A stretch of DNA of 64,000 nt from Kytococcus aerolatus (GTDB taxonomy: Bacteria; Actinomycetota; Actinomycetes; Actinomycetales; Dermatophilaceae): the NCBI RefSeq assembly GCF_900187395.1, contig NZ_FYEZ01000001.1, forward strand, positions 1,302,001-1,366,000. Direction: 5' to 3'. Each line of letters begins with the position of its first letter. The first letter of the stretch is position 1. The position numbers and the translations under genes were made by a program. A model generated the notes under the pieces. That model did no database searches, was not told where the DNA came from, and saw only the letters and a program-made list of their open reading frames with translations. Shown here in pieces: positions 27,972 to 36,659 of this stretch.

Positions 27972-29440
27972 ACCGCCCCGTGCGTTCCCTGGCCTGGGTG
28001 ATCACCCTGCTGCTCGGCTCCCTGCTCGTCGCCGCCACGTGGATCCAGGTGGTCCAGGCCGAGTCGCTCCGCGAGCGCCCCGACAACCGGCGCACGATGC
28101 TGGAGGAGTTCGGGCGGCAGCGCGGCGACATCCTCGTGGACGGTGAGCCGCTCGCCACGAGCGTCCCCGCCGAGGGTGACCTGCCCTGGCTGCGCACCTA
28201 CCCGGGCGGGCCCGGCAGCGCCCACGTCACCGGTTACTTCAGCATGATCTACGGCAGCGGAGGCGGGCTGGAGGGCACGGAGTCCGCGCTGCTCTCGGGG
28301 CGGGACGACTCGCTCTTCTACCGCCGCCTGCCGGACCTGTTCATGGGCCGGGAGCCGGCCGGCGCCAGCATCGAGACCACTCTCCACCCCGGCGCACAGG
28401 CCGCGGCGGAGAAGGCCCTCGACGGGCGACGCGGGGCGGCCGTCGCGCTGGACCCGCGGACGGGGGCGATCCTGGCGATGGTGAGCAACCCGAGCTACGA
28501 CCCGACGCGCCTCACCGGCAACGACCTCACCGCCGTGCAGGAGGCCTGGACGGAGCTGAACGCCGACCCCTCCCAGCCGCTGCTGAACCGCGCCCTGCGG
28601 GGGAACGGCTACCCGCCCGGCTCCGTGTTCAAGCTCGTGACCGCCGCGGCGGCGCTGGAGGCCGGCGACCACCAGCCGGACACGGAGGTGGCGGCCCCGC
28701 ACACCTACCGGCTCCCGAACAGCTCCCGCGAGCTGCGGAACTTCGGGAACAAGGAGTGCACCGACGACGGGTCGGACACCCAGTCGCTGGCCGACGCGCT
28801 GCGGGTCTCGTGCAACACCGCCTTCGCCCGGCTGGGCGTGGAGCTGGGGGCCGAGCAGCTCTCCGAGACCGCCTCGGCCTTCGGCTTCGGGCAGGAGCTG
28901 AGCGTCCCGATGTCGGTGACCCCGAGCCGTTTCCCGCAGGACCCGGACGACCCGCAGACGGCCCTCTCGGCCCTGGGGCAGTTCGAGGTCCGCACCACGC
29001 CCCTGCAGGTGGCCCTGCTCAGCGCGGCCATCGCCCGCGAGGGGCAGGCCATGGAACCGCACCTGGTGGACCAGGTGCTCGACGAGGACCTCGACGTGAT
29101 CAGTGAGCACAACCCCCGGGAGATGGAGCGAGCGGTGTCGCACGAGACGGCCCGCGAGCTGCGGGACATGATGGTGGGTGTCGTGGAGAGCGGCACCGGT
29201 CGGGCGGCCGCCATCGAGGGCGTGCAGGTGGCCGGCAAGACCGGCACCGCCGAGTACGACGACGCCGACGGTCGGGTGCACGCCTGGTTCACCGGCTTCG
29301 CGCCGGCGGACGACCCGCAGGTGGCGGTGGCCGTCGTCGTCGAGGGCGTCGGCCGGTTCGCCACCGGCGAGACCGGGACGGGTGGCTCCGTGGCTGCTCC
29401 CGTCGCACGATCGATCATGGAGGAGGTGGTGAGTCGATGA
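27968..29440 (+). CDS. pbpA: PbpA, class B penicillin-binding protein
   Basis: A 490-residue transpeptidase with one N-terminal membrane anchor (LAWVITLLLGSLLVAATWI). The three active-site motifs are S-V-F-K with Ser 219, S-C-N at 281 and K-T-G at 424-426. The pedestal region is short, as in PbpA of the actinobacterial fhaA operons. It cross-links wall made by the RodA partner at the septum or sides. ATG 27968 overlaps the rodA stop, and its own stop overlaps the kinase start. The frame is open for a long way upstream of 27968, but that is shadow sequence inside rodA. Confidence 0.96.
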   Translation: MNRPVRSLAWVITLLLGSLLVAATWIQVVQAESLRERPDNRRTMLEEFGRQRGDILVDGEPLATSVPAEGDLPWLRTYPGGPGSAHVTGYFSMIYGSGGGLEGTESALLSGRDDSLFYRRLPDLFMGREPAGASIETTLHPGAQAAAEKALDGRRGAAVALDPRTGAILAMVSNPSYDPTRLTGNDLTAVQEAWTELNADPSQPLLNRALRGNGYPPGSVFKLVTAAAALEAGDHQPDTEVAAPHTYRLPNSSRELRNFGNKECTDDGSDTQSLADALRVSCNTAFARLGVELGAEQLSETASAFGFGQELSVPMSVTPSRFPQDPDDPQTALSALGQFEVRTTPLQVALLSAAIAREGQAMEPHLVDQVLDEDLDVISEHNPREMERAVSHETARELRDMMVGVVESGTGRAAAIEGVQVAGKTGTAEYDDADGRVHAWFTGFAPADDPQVAVAVVVEGVGRFATGETGTGGSVAAPVARSIMEEVVSR

Positions 29441-31350
29441 GCAGGGGACACGGTTCGGGTGACCTGGTGGCCGGGCGGTACCGCCTGACCGACCACATCG
29501 CCAGCGGCGGCATGGGTGAGGTGTGGAAGGCCGACGACGAGGTGCTGCAGCGCCCGGTGGCGGTGAAGCTCCTCACGAAGGGCCTGAAGCACACCGAGGG
29601 GTTCGACGAGCGCTTCCGCTCGGAGGCCCGGCACTCGGCACAGCTGCACCACCACAACATCGCGGCGGTGCACGACTTCGGCGAGGACGACGAGGGTGCC
29701 TGGCTGGTCATGGAGTACGTGCCCGGTCGCACCGTGGCACAGCTCATCCGGGAGCGGGGCCCCCTGCCACCGCAGGAGGTCGCCCAGCTCCTCACCCAGG
29801 CCGCCCGTGCGCTGGGGGCCGCCCACACCGCCGGGGTGGTCCACCGCGACGTCAAGCCGGCCAATGTCATCGTCAGCCCCGCGGGCGTGGCGAAGCTGAC
29901 GGACTTCGGCATCTCCCGGGCCGTGGACGGCGCCGGTCTGACCCGCACCGGCGAGGTGATGGGCACCGCCCAGTACCTGGCCCCCGAGCAGCTCATGGGG
30001 CGCGGGGCGTCCCCGGTGAGCGATCTGTACAGCCTCGGCGTGGTGGCCCACGAGATGCTCACCGGCGAGCGCCCGTACGAGCGGGAGTCCGTGGTGGCCA
30101 CGGCGATGGCCCACGTGAACGACCCGATCCCGCCGCTGCCCGAGTCCACCCCGCCGGCCCTGGCCGCCGTGGTCGTGCGACTCATGGCCAAGGACCCGGC
30201 GGAGCGGCCGCAGAACGCCCGCGACCTGGTGGCGATGCTGGAGAACCCGGACGCCTTCCGGGCCGCCCCCGCGGCCCCGCAGCGCCCGGCGCCGGAGGAC
30301 ACTCAGGTGATGACCCGCCCGGTGCGGCGCAGCGTCGCCACCACGCAGGGTCACCCGATCATGCGGAATCTCGACCCGGCCGGCGCGGCCCCCACCGGCC
30401 GGAGCAGCACGGGACGGGTCGGCCGGGGGGCCACCGCCGGCGGCATCGCCGGGGCCGGGGCGTCCACGGGGGCCGTCCGCGCCGACGGCCCGGGCACCGG
30501 GGGCACCGACACCGCGCCGGAGCAGGACGAGCCGCGTCGTCGGGGGTTCCCGTGGCTGTGGCTCCTGGCAGCACTGGTGCTGCTGGCCCTCCTGGTGGGG
30601 ATGACCCAGCTCTTCGCCCGGGGCGAGGACGAGCCGGCCCCCGTGACCACGGTGACGAGCCACCGGACCGTGACCTCCTCCGGTGAGGCCGAGGAGTCCT
30701 CGCCGGAGGAGGTCACGGAGCCCGCCCCCGTGGAGTCCGTGGACGGGGGCGGGGACAGCCCGGAGGACCCGACCCCGGAGGACAGCGGGCAGGACGAGCC
30801 GGGGACGGACGTGCCGGTGGAGGAGAACGACGAACCGCTCGAGGAGCCGACGCCGGACGAGCCCGGGCAGGACGAGCCGACGGGCCCGACCACCGGGGAG
30901 GAACACACCACGGGCGAGCCGGTGCAGGACGAGCCGACCCCCTCGACCACCGCTGACGAGCCCGCCGCGGACCCGAGCTCGGACGATGCGCCGACCACGG
31001 ATCCCACCAGCGAGCCGGCACCCACCAGCGAGCCGGACCCCACCAGCGAGCCCGCCCCCACAGACCCCACCAGCGAGCCGGCGCCCACCAGCGAGCCCGC
31101 CCCCACCGCCCCCACCAGCGAGCCCGCCCCCACCAGCGAGCCCGCCCCCACAGACCCCACCAGCGAGCCGGCACCCACCACCGAGCCCACCAGCGACCCC
31201 ACGACCGACCCGGGCCCCAGCGAGAGCAGCCTGACGATCGACCCGCCGCCGGAGAACCCGTCCACCCCGCCGGACCCCACCACCACGCCGGACCCCACCG
31301 AGATCCCGCTGCCGGACCCGAGCCGGATCGGCGCCGGCAGTCTCGCCTGA
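29437..31350 (+). CDS. pknA: Transmembrane Ser/Thr protein kinase (PknA position)
   Basis: A 637-residue Hanks-type kinase. Residues about 12-270 hold GGMGEVW, VAVKLL, HRDVKPANV, DFGISR and APEQLMG, so the catalytic core looks complete. A linker of about 100 residues leads to one membrane helix near 370-393. The outer part (about 240 residues) is Pro/Glu/Thr/Ser-rich and contains tandem P-T-S-E-P-A copies (DNA repeats of about 15 bp from 31005 to 31190); it has no PASTA or other folded domain. It overlaps pbpA by 4 bases and is the last gene of the fhaA operon. The second kinase follows after 94 bases. Confidence 0.92.
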   Translation: MSRGHGSGDLVAGRYRLTDHIASGGMGEVWKADDEVLQRPVAVKLLTKGLKHTEGFDERFRSEARHSAQLHHHNIAAVHDFGEDDEGAWLVMEYVPGRTVAQLIRERGPLPPQEVAQLLTQAARALGAAHTAGVVHRDVKPANVIVSPAGVAKLTDFGISRAVDGAGLTRTGEVMGTAQYLAPEQLMGRGASPVSDLYSLGVVAHEMLTGERPYERESVVATAMAHVNDPIPPLPESTPPALAAVVVRLMAKDPAERPQNARDLVAMLENPDAFRAAPAAPQRPAPEDTQVMTRPVRRSVATTQGHPIMRNLDPAGAAPTGRSSTGRVGRGATAGGIAGAGASTGAVRADGPGTGGTDTAPEQDEPRRRGFPWLWLLAALVLLALLVGMTQLFARGEDEPAPVTTVTSHRTVTSSGEAEESSPEEVTEPAPVESVDGGGDSPEDPTPEDSGQDEPGTDVPVEENDEPLEEPTPDEPGQDEPTGPTTGEEHTTGEPVQDEPTPSTTADEPAADPSSDDAPTTDPTSEPAPTSEPDPTSEPAPTDPTSEPAPTSEPAPTAPTSEPAPTSEPAPTDPTSEPAPTTEPTSDPTTDPGPSESSLTIDPPPENPSTPPDPTTTPDPTEIPLPDPSRIGAGSLA

Positions 31351-31444
31351 CCACCTACCATCGATGGTGGGGGACGAACGGCCACGGCCCGCTGGCCCCA
31401 CGGACGCCGCCCCAGCAGAACCCGACTTCACGAAGAGGTGCACG

Positions 31445-34399
31445 ATGAACGACCGCCGGCTGGGTGACCGCTACGAGATCACCGGGACCCTGGGGCACGG
31501 CGGCATGGCCGACGTCCTGGAGGCCCACGACCTCCGGCTGGCGCGCACCGTGGCGATCAAGCTGCTCCGCGAGGACCTCTCCCGGGACCCGGAGTTCGTG
31601 AAGCGCTTCGAGTCCGAGGCCCTCGCCGCCGCCCGGCTGAACCACCCCGGCATCGTCTCCGTCTTCGACGTCGGCGAGGACGCACCGGAGGTGCGCGGTG
31701 GGCTGGCCCGCCCGTTCATCATCATGGAGCGCGTGGACGGATCCACCCTCCGCACCGTCCTCGACGCCCGCGCTCCGCTGCCGCCGCGGGAGGCGGCCGA
31801 CATCGCCGCCGACGTCCTGGCAGCGCTGGAGGTGAGCCACCAGCAGGGGATCGTCCACAACGACGTGAAGCCGGGCAACGTGATGATCACCGCCTCCGGG
31901 CAGGTCAAGCTCATGGACTTCGGCATCGCCCGGGCCCTGAGCGATCTCTCGGTCACCCTCATCGAGCAGCCGGGCACGGTGCTGGGCACCGCGAAGTACA
32001 TGGCGCCCGAGGTGGCCATGGGCAACCCGGCCGTCGCGGCGTCGGACATCTACGCCCTGGGCTGCGTCCTCTTCGAGATGGTGACCGGCCGCCCGCCCTT
32101 CACCGGGGACCCCGGTGCGCTGGTGACCCAGCACCTCAACGTCTCCCCGCCACGTCTGTCGGCCATCCAGCCGGGCCTGCCCGCGGACCTGGACGCCGCC
32201 ATCCAGCACGCCCTGGCCAAGTCGCCGTCCGCGCGCTGGTCGTCCGCCGCGGAGTTCGAGGCCGAGCTGCGGGAGATCGCGCGTCATCTGGTCGACGACG
32301 AGCGCGCCGCCACGAACGTGGTGGGCAGCGCCCGGACCGACCGGGAGAGCGCGGTGGCCGCCGACGAGGCCACGCGCCGCCCGTCCGCCCGTTCCGGCGG
32401 GTCCTCCACGGCGGCTGGGTCGACGACTGCAGCCGGGGTCGCCGGGGCGGCGGGGGCACTGGCCGGGGTGACGGCCGTGGGTGCCGCCGCCGGCCCGCAG
32501 GACACCGGCACCGCTGGCGGGTCGGCGCAGGGGGTCGGAGGGTTCACCCCGCTCCCCGTGGACGACAGCACCGGCACGGGCCCGGAGCAGACGACGGATC
32601 CCGCCCAGACCCCGTTCACCCCCCTGGAGGTGGGCGCTGACGCGTCGGGCGAGGTGCGCGATCCCGAGCCCAGCCCGCTCACCCCGCTGGACACCGACGT
32701 GACCGCGGCCGTGCCCACGGAACAGCCCGCCACGCAGCCCACTGCGGAGCCCACTGCGGAGCCCACGGAACAGCCCGCCAGTCCCTGGGAGGACATCCCG
32801 CGCTTCTCGGCCGACGAGACGAGCCGGGTGCCGGCCCCGGACCCCGCCCCGACCGCCCGCATCGACCGGGCGGCCGACGACAGCCCGGCCGCGCGCGTGG
32901 CCGCCGCGGAGGCGGGTACTGCCGTGTCCGGGTCGACCTCCGGTGACGCCCCGCCGGACAGCGAGGTGATCCGCCTCGGGCACACCACCCGCATGCAGGT
33001 CGAGGAGGCCGCCGCGGCGCCCGCCGGGCAGGACGACGAGCGGGACGACGAGCGGGACGACCGGGTGGCCGGAGCCGCCGGGCTCGCGGGGGCCACCGCC
33101 GTCACCGCCGGGGGTGCTGCGGCCGCGGCCGGCGTCACCGGAGCCGCGACGGGTACGGGCCAGCCCGGGCTCGGCGGCTGGAACGACGGTGCGGACGAGG
33201 CCGCGCACGTGCACACGGAGCACGGCGCGGAGACCACCGTGCTCGGCGCCTCGGAGGGCTCCGGGGCCGGTGGGACCGGCAACGACCATCCGTGGGGCGA
33301 GGGCGAGGGCGGCGAGGGCGGCGAAGGCGGCGGCCTCCCCCGGTGGGCGTGGCTGGCGGGTGGTCTGGGAGCCCTGGCCCTGGCCGGAGGAGGTGCTGCA
33401 GCACTCGGCCTGCTCGGCGGGGACGACCCGGAGCCCCAGGGCCCCAGCGTGACCGACAGCCCGGAGCCCGGCGGTGCCGCCGAGAGCACCAGCTCCGAGC
33501 TCGGCTCGGCCGACCCGAGCTCGGGGAGCAGCGGCAGTGCCTCCTCGGAGACCTCCGACGAGAGCTCGGAGGGTGAGCGGAGCTCCACCTCCGAGGAGGG
33601 TGACTCCTCCAGCACGTCCTCCACCCAGGAGGAGTCCTCCGGCAGCCCCGCGGAGGACGAGGGTGCCCCGACCGGGGAGAGGTCGACCGACTCCCCGGAG
33701 GAGGACGGCACGGCCGCCGAGCCCACGGCACCCGTCGACGAGGGGCGCACCGGAGACGACGAACCGACCACCACCGAGGGCCGTCCGGACGAGCAGCCGA
33801 CGCCGGACGACCCGGTGCAGGACGATCCGACCACCACGGAACCCGCACCCGCACCCGAGCCGACCCAGGACGAGACGACCACCACCGAGCCGAGCCCGAC
33901 CCAGGACGAGACGACCACCACGGAGCCGGAGCCCGCGCCGACGCAGGACGGCCCCACGACGACCGAGCCGGACCCGACCACGTCCGAGCCGAGCCCGACG
34001 CCGGACGACCCGACGCAGGACGACCCGACGCAGGACGAGCCCACGACCGAGCCGGAGCCCGCACCGTCCCAGGACGGCCCCACGACGACCGAGCCGGACC
34101 CGACCACGTCCGAGCCGAGCCCGACCCAGGACGACCCGACCACCACCGACCCGGACCCGAGCACGTCGGCGACCGAGCCCGCGCCCACGGAGGCTGATCC
34201 CGCCCCGACGCAGGACGAGCCGACCCAGGACGATCCGACCACCACCGAGCCGGACCCCACCTCCGAGACCTCCTCGGTCTCCGACGATCCGTCCCCGACG
34301 GACCCGGTCAGCGACCCCGAGCCGGACCCCTCGAGCGAGCCCACCCCCGGCGAGAGCGGCTCGCAGGAGCCGGGCCCCACCTCACCCAGCGCGGTCTGA
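31445..34399 (+). CDS. pknB: Transmembrane Ser/Thr protein kinase (PknB position) without PASTA domains
   Basis: A 984-residue kinase. The catalytic domain (about 8-268) has GHGGMADV, VAIKLL, HNDVKPGNVM near residue 138 and MDFGIAR; the loop reads HND instead of the usual HRD, so the Asp base is kept and the Arg is lost. A disordered Ala/Pro/Thr/Glu linker of about 360 residues comes before a single membrane helix near 633-655. The outer 330 residues are Ser/Glu/Asp/Pro/Thr-rich repeats with no PASTA domain, although PknB at this locus normally ends in four. ATG 31445 follows an AGGTG-like site; the frame opens further upstream. Its last 18 bases overlap the convergent DUF881 gene. Confidence 0.9.
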   Translation: MNDRRLGDRYEITGTLGHGGMADVLEAHDLRLARTVAIKLLREDLSRDPEFVKRFESEALAAARLNHPGIVSVFDVGEDAPEVRGGLARPFIIMERVDGSTLRTVLDARAPLPPREAADIAADVLAALEVSHQQGIVHNDVKPGNVMITASGQVKLMDFGIARALSDLSVTLIEQPGTVLGTAKYMAPEVAMGNPAVAASDIYALGCVLFEMVTGRPPFTGDPGALVTQHLNVSPPRLSAIQPGLPADLDAAIQHALAKSPSARWSSAAEFEAELREIARHLVDDERAATNVVGSARTDRESAVAADEATRRPSARSGGSSTAAGSTTAAGVAGAAGALAGVTAVGAAAGPQDTGTAGGSAQGVGGFTPLPVDDSTGTGPEQTTDPAQTPFTPLEVGADASGEVRDPEPSPLTPLDTDVTAAVPTEQPATQPTAEPTAEPTEQPASPWEDIPRFSADETSRVPAPDPAPTARIDRAADDSPAARVAAAEAGTAVSGSTSGDAPPDSEVIRLGHTTRMQVEEAAAAPAGQDDERDDERDDRVAGAAGLAGATAVTAGGAAAAAGVTGAATGTGQPGLGGWNDGADEAAHVHTEHGAETTVLGASEGSGAGGTGNDHPWGEGEGGEGGEGGGLPRWAWLAGGLGALALAGGGAAALGLLGGDDPEPQGPSVTDSPEPGGAAESTSSELGSADPSSGSSGSASSETSDESSEGERSSTSEEGDSSSTSSTQEESSGSPAEDEGAPTGERSTDSPEEDGTAAEPTAPVDEGRTGDDEPTTTEGRPDEQPTPDDPVQDDPTTTEPAPAPEPTQDETTTTEPSPTQDETTTTEPEPAPTQDGPTTTEPDPTTSEPSPTPDDPTQDDPTQDEPTTEPEPAPSQDGPTTTEPDPTTSEPSPTQDDPTTTDPDPSTSATEPAPTEADPAPTQDEPTQDDPTTTEPDPTSETSSVSDDPSPTDPVSDPEPDPSSEPTPGESGSQEPGPTSPSAV
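33944..34125. repeat. Two exact 56-bp direct repeats in the kinase tail
   Basis: The 56 bases at 33944-33999 recur exactly at 34070-34125. The offset of 126 bases is a multiple of three, so both encode the same Q-D-G-P-T-T-T-E-P peptide block in the outer tail of the second kinase. Recombination between them would delete 42 codons in frame. Confidence 0.9.
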
Positions 34400-35125
34400 G
34401 CCGGAGCTCCCGGTCCGGGCCCCGGGCCGGGACTTCTCGGCCACGGCCTCCTCGAGCAGGATCGTTCCGCTGTAGGGCGGCAGCTCCACGGTCTCCTGGG
34501 GCGTCTGCTCGTAACCCAGGCCGACGAGGTCGGTGTACTCACGCATCATCTGCACCTCCACCGACCCGTCGAGCATCGCCTCCATGTCCTCCACCGGGCC
34601 CACGGCACGGATGACGAAGGGTGGCGAGTAGACCCGTCCCTGGAGGATGAGCGTGTTGCCCACGCAGCGCACGGCCGAGGTGGAGACGATCCGCTGGTCC
34701 ATGAGCTGGATCCCCTCGGCACCACCGGCCCACAGGGCGTTGACGACCGCCTGCACCTGCTCCTGGTGGATCACGAGGTCGTTCGGACCGAATCCCTCGG
34801 GCACGCGGCTGCCGCGCAGGGGGGAGTCGTCCAGACGCACCTCGATCCCCTCGCCGCGCACCTCGGTCAGACCGGCCTGACGCGCCACGGGGTCGTCCCG
34901 GTCGCTGACGCCCCGCTCCACGGCGATCTGCTCCACCTCCGCCCGCAGCGCACCGACCTCGTCCTGCTTGGCCCCCACGGTGCGGTCCAGCTCGGCGAGC
35001 GCCTCGGAGCGGTCCGCCTGGGCGGGACGGATGTCCTCCCCCTCGGAGACCGTCGCGGACACCGCGAAGATGAGCCCGGCGGCGACGCCGACCAGGGGGA
35101 CGGCCATGCCCCATCGTGATGTCAT
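34382..35125 (-). CDS. DUF881 family membrane protein
   Basis: A 247-residue protein with an N-terminal membrane anchor (WGMAVPLVGVAAGLIFAVSATV), a coiled-coil segment (about 45-75, ELDRTVGAKQDEVGALRAEVE) and a folded outer domain with G-EVRGEGIEVRLDDS, NDLVIHQEQVQAVVNALWAGGAEGI and SPPFVIRAVGPVE. These blocks define DUF881, an actinobacterial family near division genes with no settled biochemical role. The ATG at 35125 follows GGCAGGAGGG. It is divergent from crgA, as in many relatives, and overlaps the kinase gene tail to tail by 18 bases. Confidence 0.9.
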   Translation of the reverse strand: MTSRWGMAVPLVGVAAGLIFAVSATVSEGEDIRPAQADRSEALAELDRTVGAKQDEVGALRAEVEQIAVERGVSDRDDPVARQAGLTEVRGEGIEVRLDDSPLRGSRVPEGFGPNDLVIHQEQVQAVVNALWAGGAEGIQLMDQRIVSTSAVRCVGNTLILQGRVYSPPFVIRAVGPVEDMEAMLDGSVEVQMMREYTDLVGLGYEQTPQETVELPPYSGTILLEEAVAEKSRPGARTGSSGSDRAG

Positions 35126-35293
35126 CGACCGGCCCTCCTGCCCCTTCGTCCCCGCCGGCGGTGTCGGCTTCCCCGGCACTCGATGCGTCTGCTCCCGGCG
35201 GGTGCGAGCCAGTCTCGCACGCAGGTGCGGGAGGATGTCTCCCGACGTGGCGCGGCCCGCCGGGCCCCCGCAGCCGATCACCGAGGAGCGACG

Positions 35294-35557
35294 ATGACGA
35301 ACCTTCCCCCCGAACTGCGTGACGCCGAGGAGCACGACGACCCGCGTCGCGCGGAGATCCAGTCCCAGGCCGCCGGGGTGAACCCGCGGTGGTTCGTCCC
35401 GCTCATGGTCGGCCTGCTGGTGGTGGGGATCCTGTGGGTGGTCGTCTACTACGTGACCCAGGGGCAGTACCCGATCGGCTCGATCGGGCAGTGGAACGTG
35501 GCCGTCGGGATGGGTCTGCTCATGTCGGGCTTCGTCCTGGCGACCCGCTGGCAGTAA
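35294..35557 (+). CDS. crgA: CrgA cell division protein
   Basis: An 87-residue protein with two membrane helices (WFVPLMVGLLVVGILWVVVYYV and WNVAVGMGLLMSGFVLATRW) joined by TQGQYPIGSIGQ, the CrgA signature. CrgA binds FtsZ, FtsI and other divisome parts and times septum formation in actinobacteria. The ATG at 35294 has GAGGAG in front and begins the typical short acidic N-terminus. Confidence 0.96.
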   Translation: MTNLPPELRDAEEHDDPRRAEIQSQAAGVNPRWFVPLMVGLLVVGILWVVVYYVTQGQYPIGSIGQWNVAVGMGLLMSGFVLATRWQ

Positions 35558-35601
35558 TCCCTCCACAGGCGTTTCCCCTGCAGCACAAGGACTTCCAGGG
35601 T

Positions 35602-35673
35602 TTCTCCACAGGTTGTCCCCAGAAGACTCCCGGAGCGAATGACAACGGTGTGGTTATCCCCAGCTCATCCACA
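35602..35673. promoter_or_regulatory. Cluster of four DnaA-box-like sites
   Basis: TTCTCCACA (35602), TTGTCCCCA (35613), TTATCCCCA (35654) and TCATCCACA (35665) each match TTATCCACA or TTGTCCACA at 8 of 9 positions, all in the same orientation. The starts form two pairs, each exactly 11 bases apart. The second pair lies inside the hairpin at 35637-35702. It could be a DnaA titration or regulatory site, or a by-product of the terminator sequence. Confidence 0.45.
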
Positions 35674-35702
35674 GGCTGGGGAGAACCACACCGTTGTCAT
35701 TC
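35637..35702. terminator. Large bidirectional terminator hairpin between crgA and rhomboid gene
   Basis: Arms of 19 bases (35637-35655 with 35684-35702), then a 2-base internal mismatch, then a second 7-bp stem (35658-35664 with 35675-35681) and a 10-base loop. It includes two bases of the rhomboid stop codon. Two convergent genes end here. Confidence 0.8.
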
Positions 35703-36648
35703 AGCCCAGGTAGTTCGGGACACCCCACAGGCTCCACACCGACAGGGCCACGAGGAGTCCCAGCACAGCCGCCACCGTGCCCCACACGAGGCCGGTCCGC
35801 CGCGTGCGGTGACCGCGCACCATCCCCCAGGCCAGGACGAGGCCGGTCAGCGCTCCCCCCAGGTGCGCCTGCCACTCGATGTTGGGGGCCACGAAGCCGA
35901 TCACGGCGTTGATCCCCAGCAGCACGAGCATGGGCGTGGGGCTCTCGCCCCGGGCGTGACCCACCACGAGCATCGCGGCGAAGAGCCCGAAGACGGCGCC
36001 CGAGGCCCCCACGCTGGGCGAGAACCAGTCCCCCAGGTCGTGCGCCAGGAGGTCCGGCTTCCGCGCCAGCAGCAGGGAGCCCACGCTGCCCCCGAGGCCG
36101 CTCACCAGGAAGAGCGCCAGGTAGCGGAGCTGGCCGAGGGTGCGCTCCAGGTGGGAGCCCACCATCCACAGGGCCAGGCCGTTCATCATGAGGTGCGTCG
36201 GCCCGCTCGGTGAGTGCAGGAAGACGCTGGTGAGGAAGCGCCACGGCTCGCTGGCGGCCAGGGCCGGCACGAAGGACCCCCGGTCGGTGGTCCCGGGCAC
36301 CACCAGCTGCAGCAGCCAGGCCGCGACGCACAAGCCGAGCAGGACGTACGTGACCGGCGTGCTGTCCCAGGATCCGATCCGGACTCCCCCCAGGGCGGCC
36401 CGTTGGCGCGGGATCGCGGCCGAGGAGGCACGCACGCACTCGCTGCACTGGAAGCCCACCGGGGCCTGGCGCCGGCAGTCCGGGCAGACCGGGCGGGAGC
36501 AGCGCTGGCAGCGGATGCGTGTGGCCACCTCGGGGTGGCGCGGGCACAGGTCGACCTCCCCACCCGGGCCCTCCGTCGGGCCACCGAGCGGCGGGGGCTC
36601 GGAGGGTCCGTGCGGGTCGTGCGGGCCGGGCGGGGAGGTCGGGTTCAT
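35701..36648 (-). CDS. Rhomboid family intramembrane serine protease with N-terminal zinc finger
   Basis: A 315-residue membrane protease. The N-terminal 85 residues are Pro/Gly-rich and hold a B-box-like zinc finger (CPRHPEVATRIRCQRC, CPDC, CSEC). The rhomboid core follows: SVGASGAVFGLFAAML contains the G-x-S-G nucleophile and QAHLGGALTGLVLAW the catalytic His, with about six membrane helices. The substrate is unknown. ATG 36648 is 11 bases after the cyclophilin stop, so they form an operon, the usual actinobacterial order near crgA. Confidence 0.93.
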   Translation of the reverse strand: MNPTSPPGPHDPHGPSEPPPLGGPTEGPGGEVDLCPRHPEVATRIRCQRCSRPVCPDCRRQAPVGFQCSECVRASSAAIPRQRAALGGVRIGSWDSTPVTYVLLGLCVAAWLLQLVVPGTTDRGSFVPALAASEPWRFLTSVFLHSPSGPTHLMMNGLALWMVGSHLERTLGQLRYLALFLVSGLGGSVGSLLLARKPDLLAHDLGDWFSPSVGASGAVFGLFAAMLVVGHARGESPTPMLVLLGINAVIGFVAPNIEWQAHLGGALTGLVLAWGMVRGHRTRRTGLVWGTVAAVLGLLVALSVWSLWGVPNYLG

Positions 36649-36659
36649 GCGGTGCTGCG

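Noticed and set aside
35637-35702. A mobile element end or small RNA at the long inverted repeat
   Set aside because: It sits between two convergent stops and has the form of a bidirectional terminator; no matching second copy was noticed in the window.
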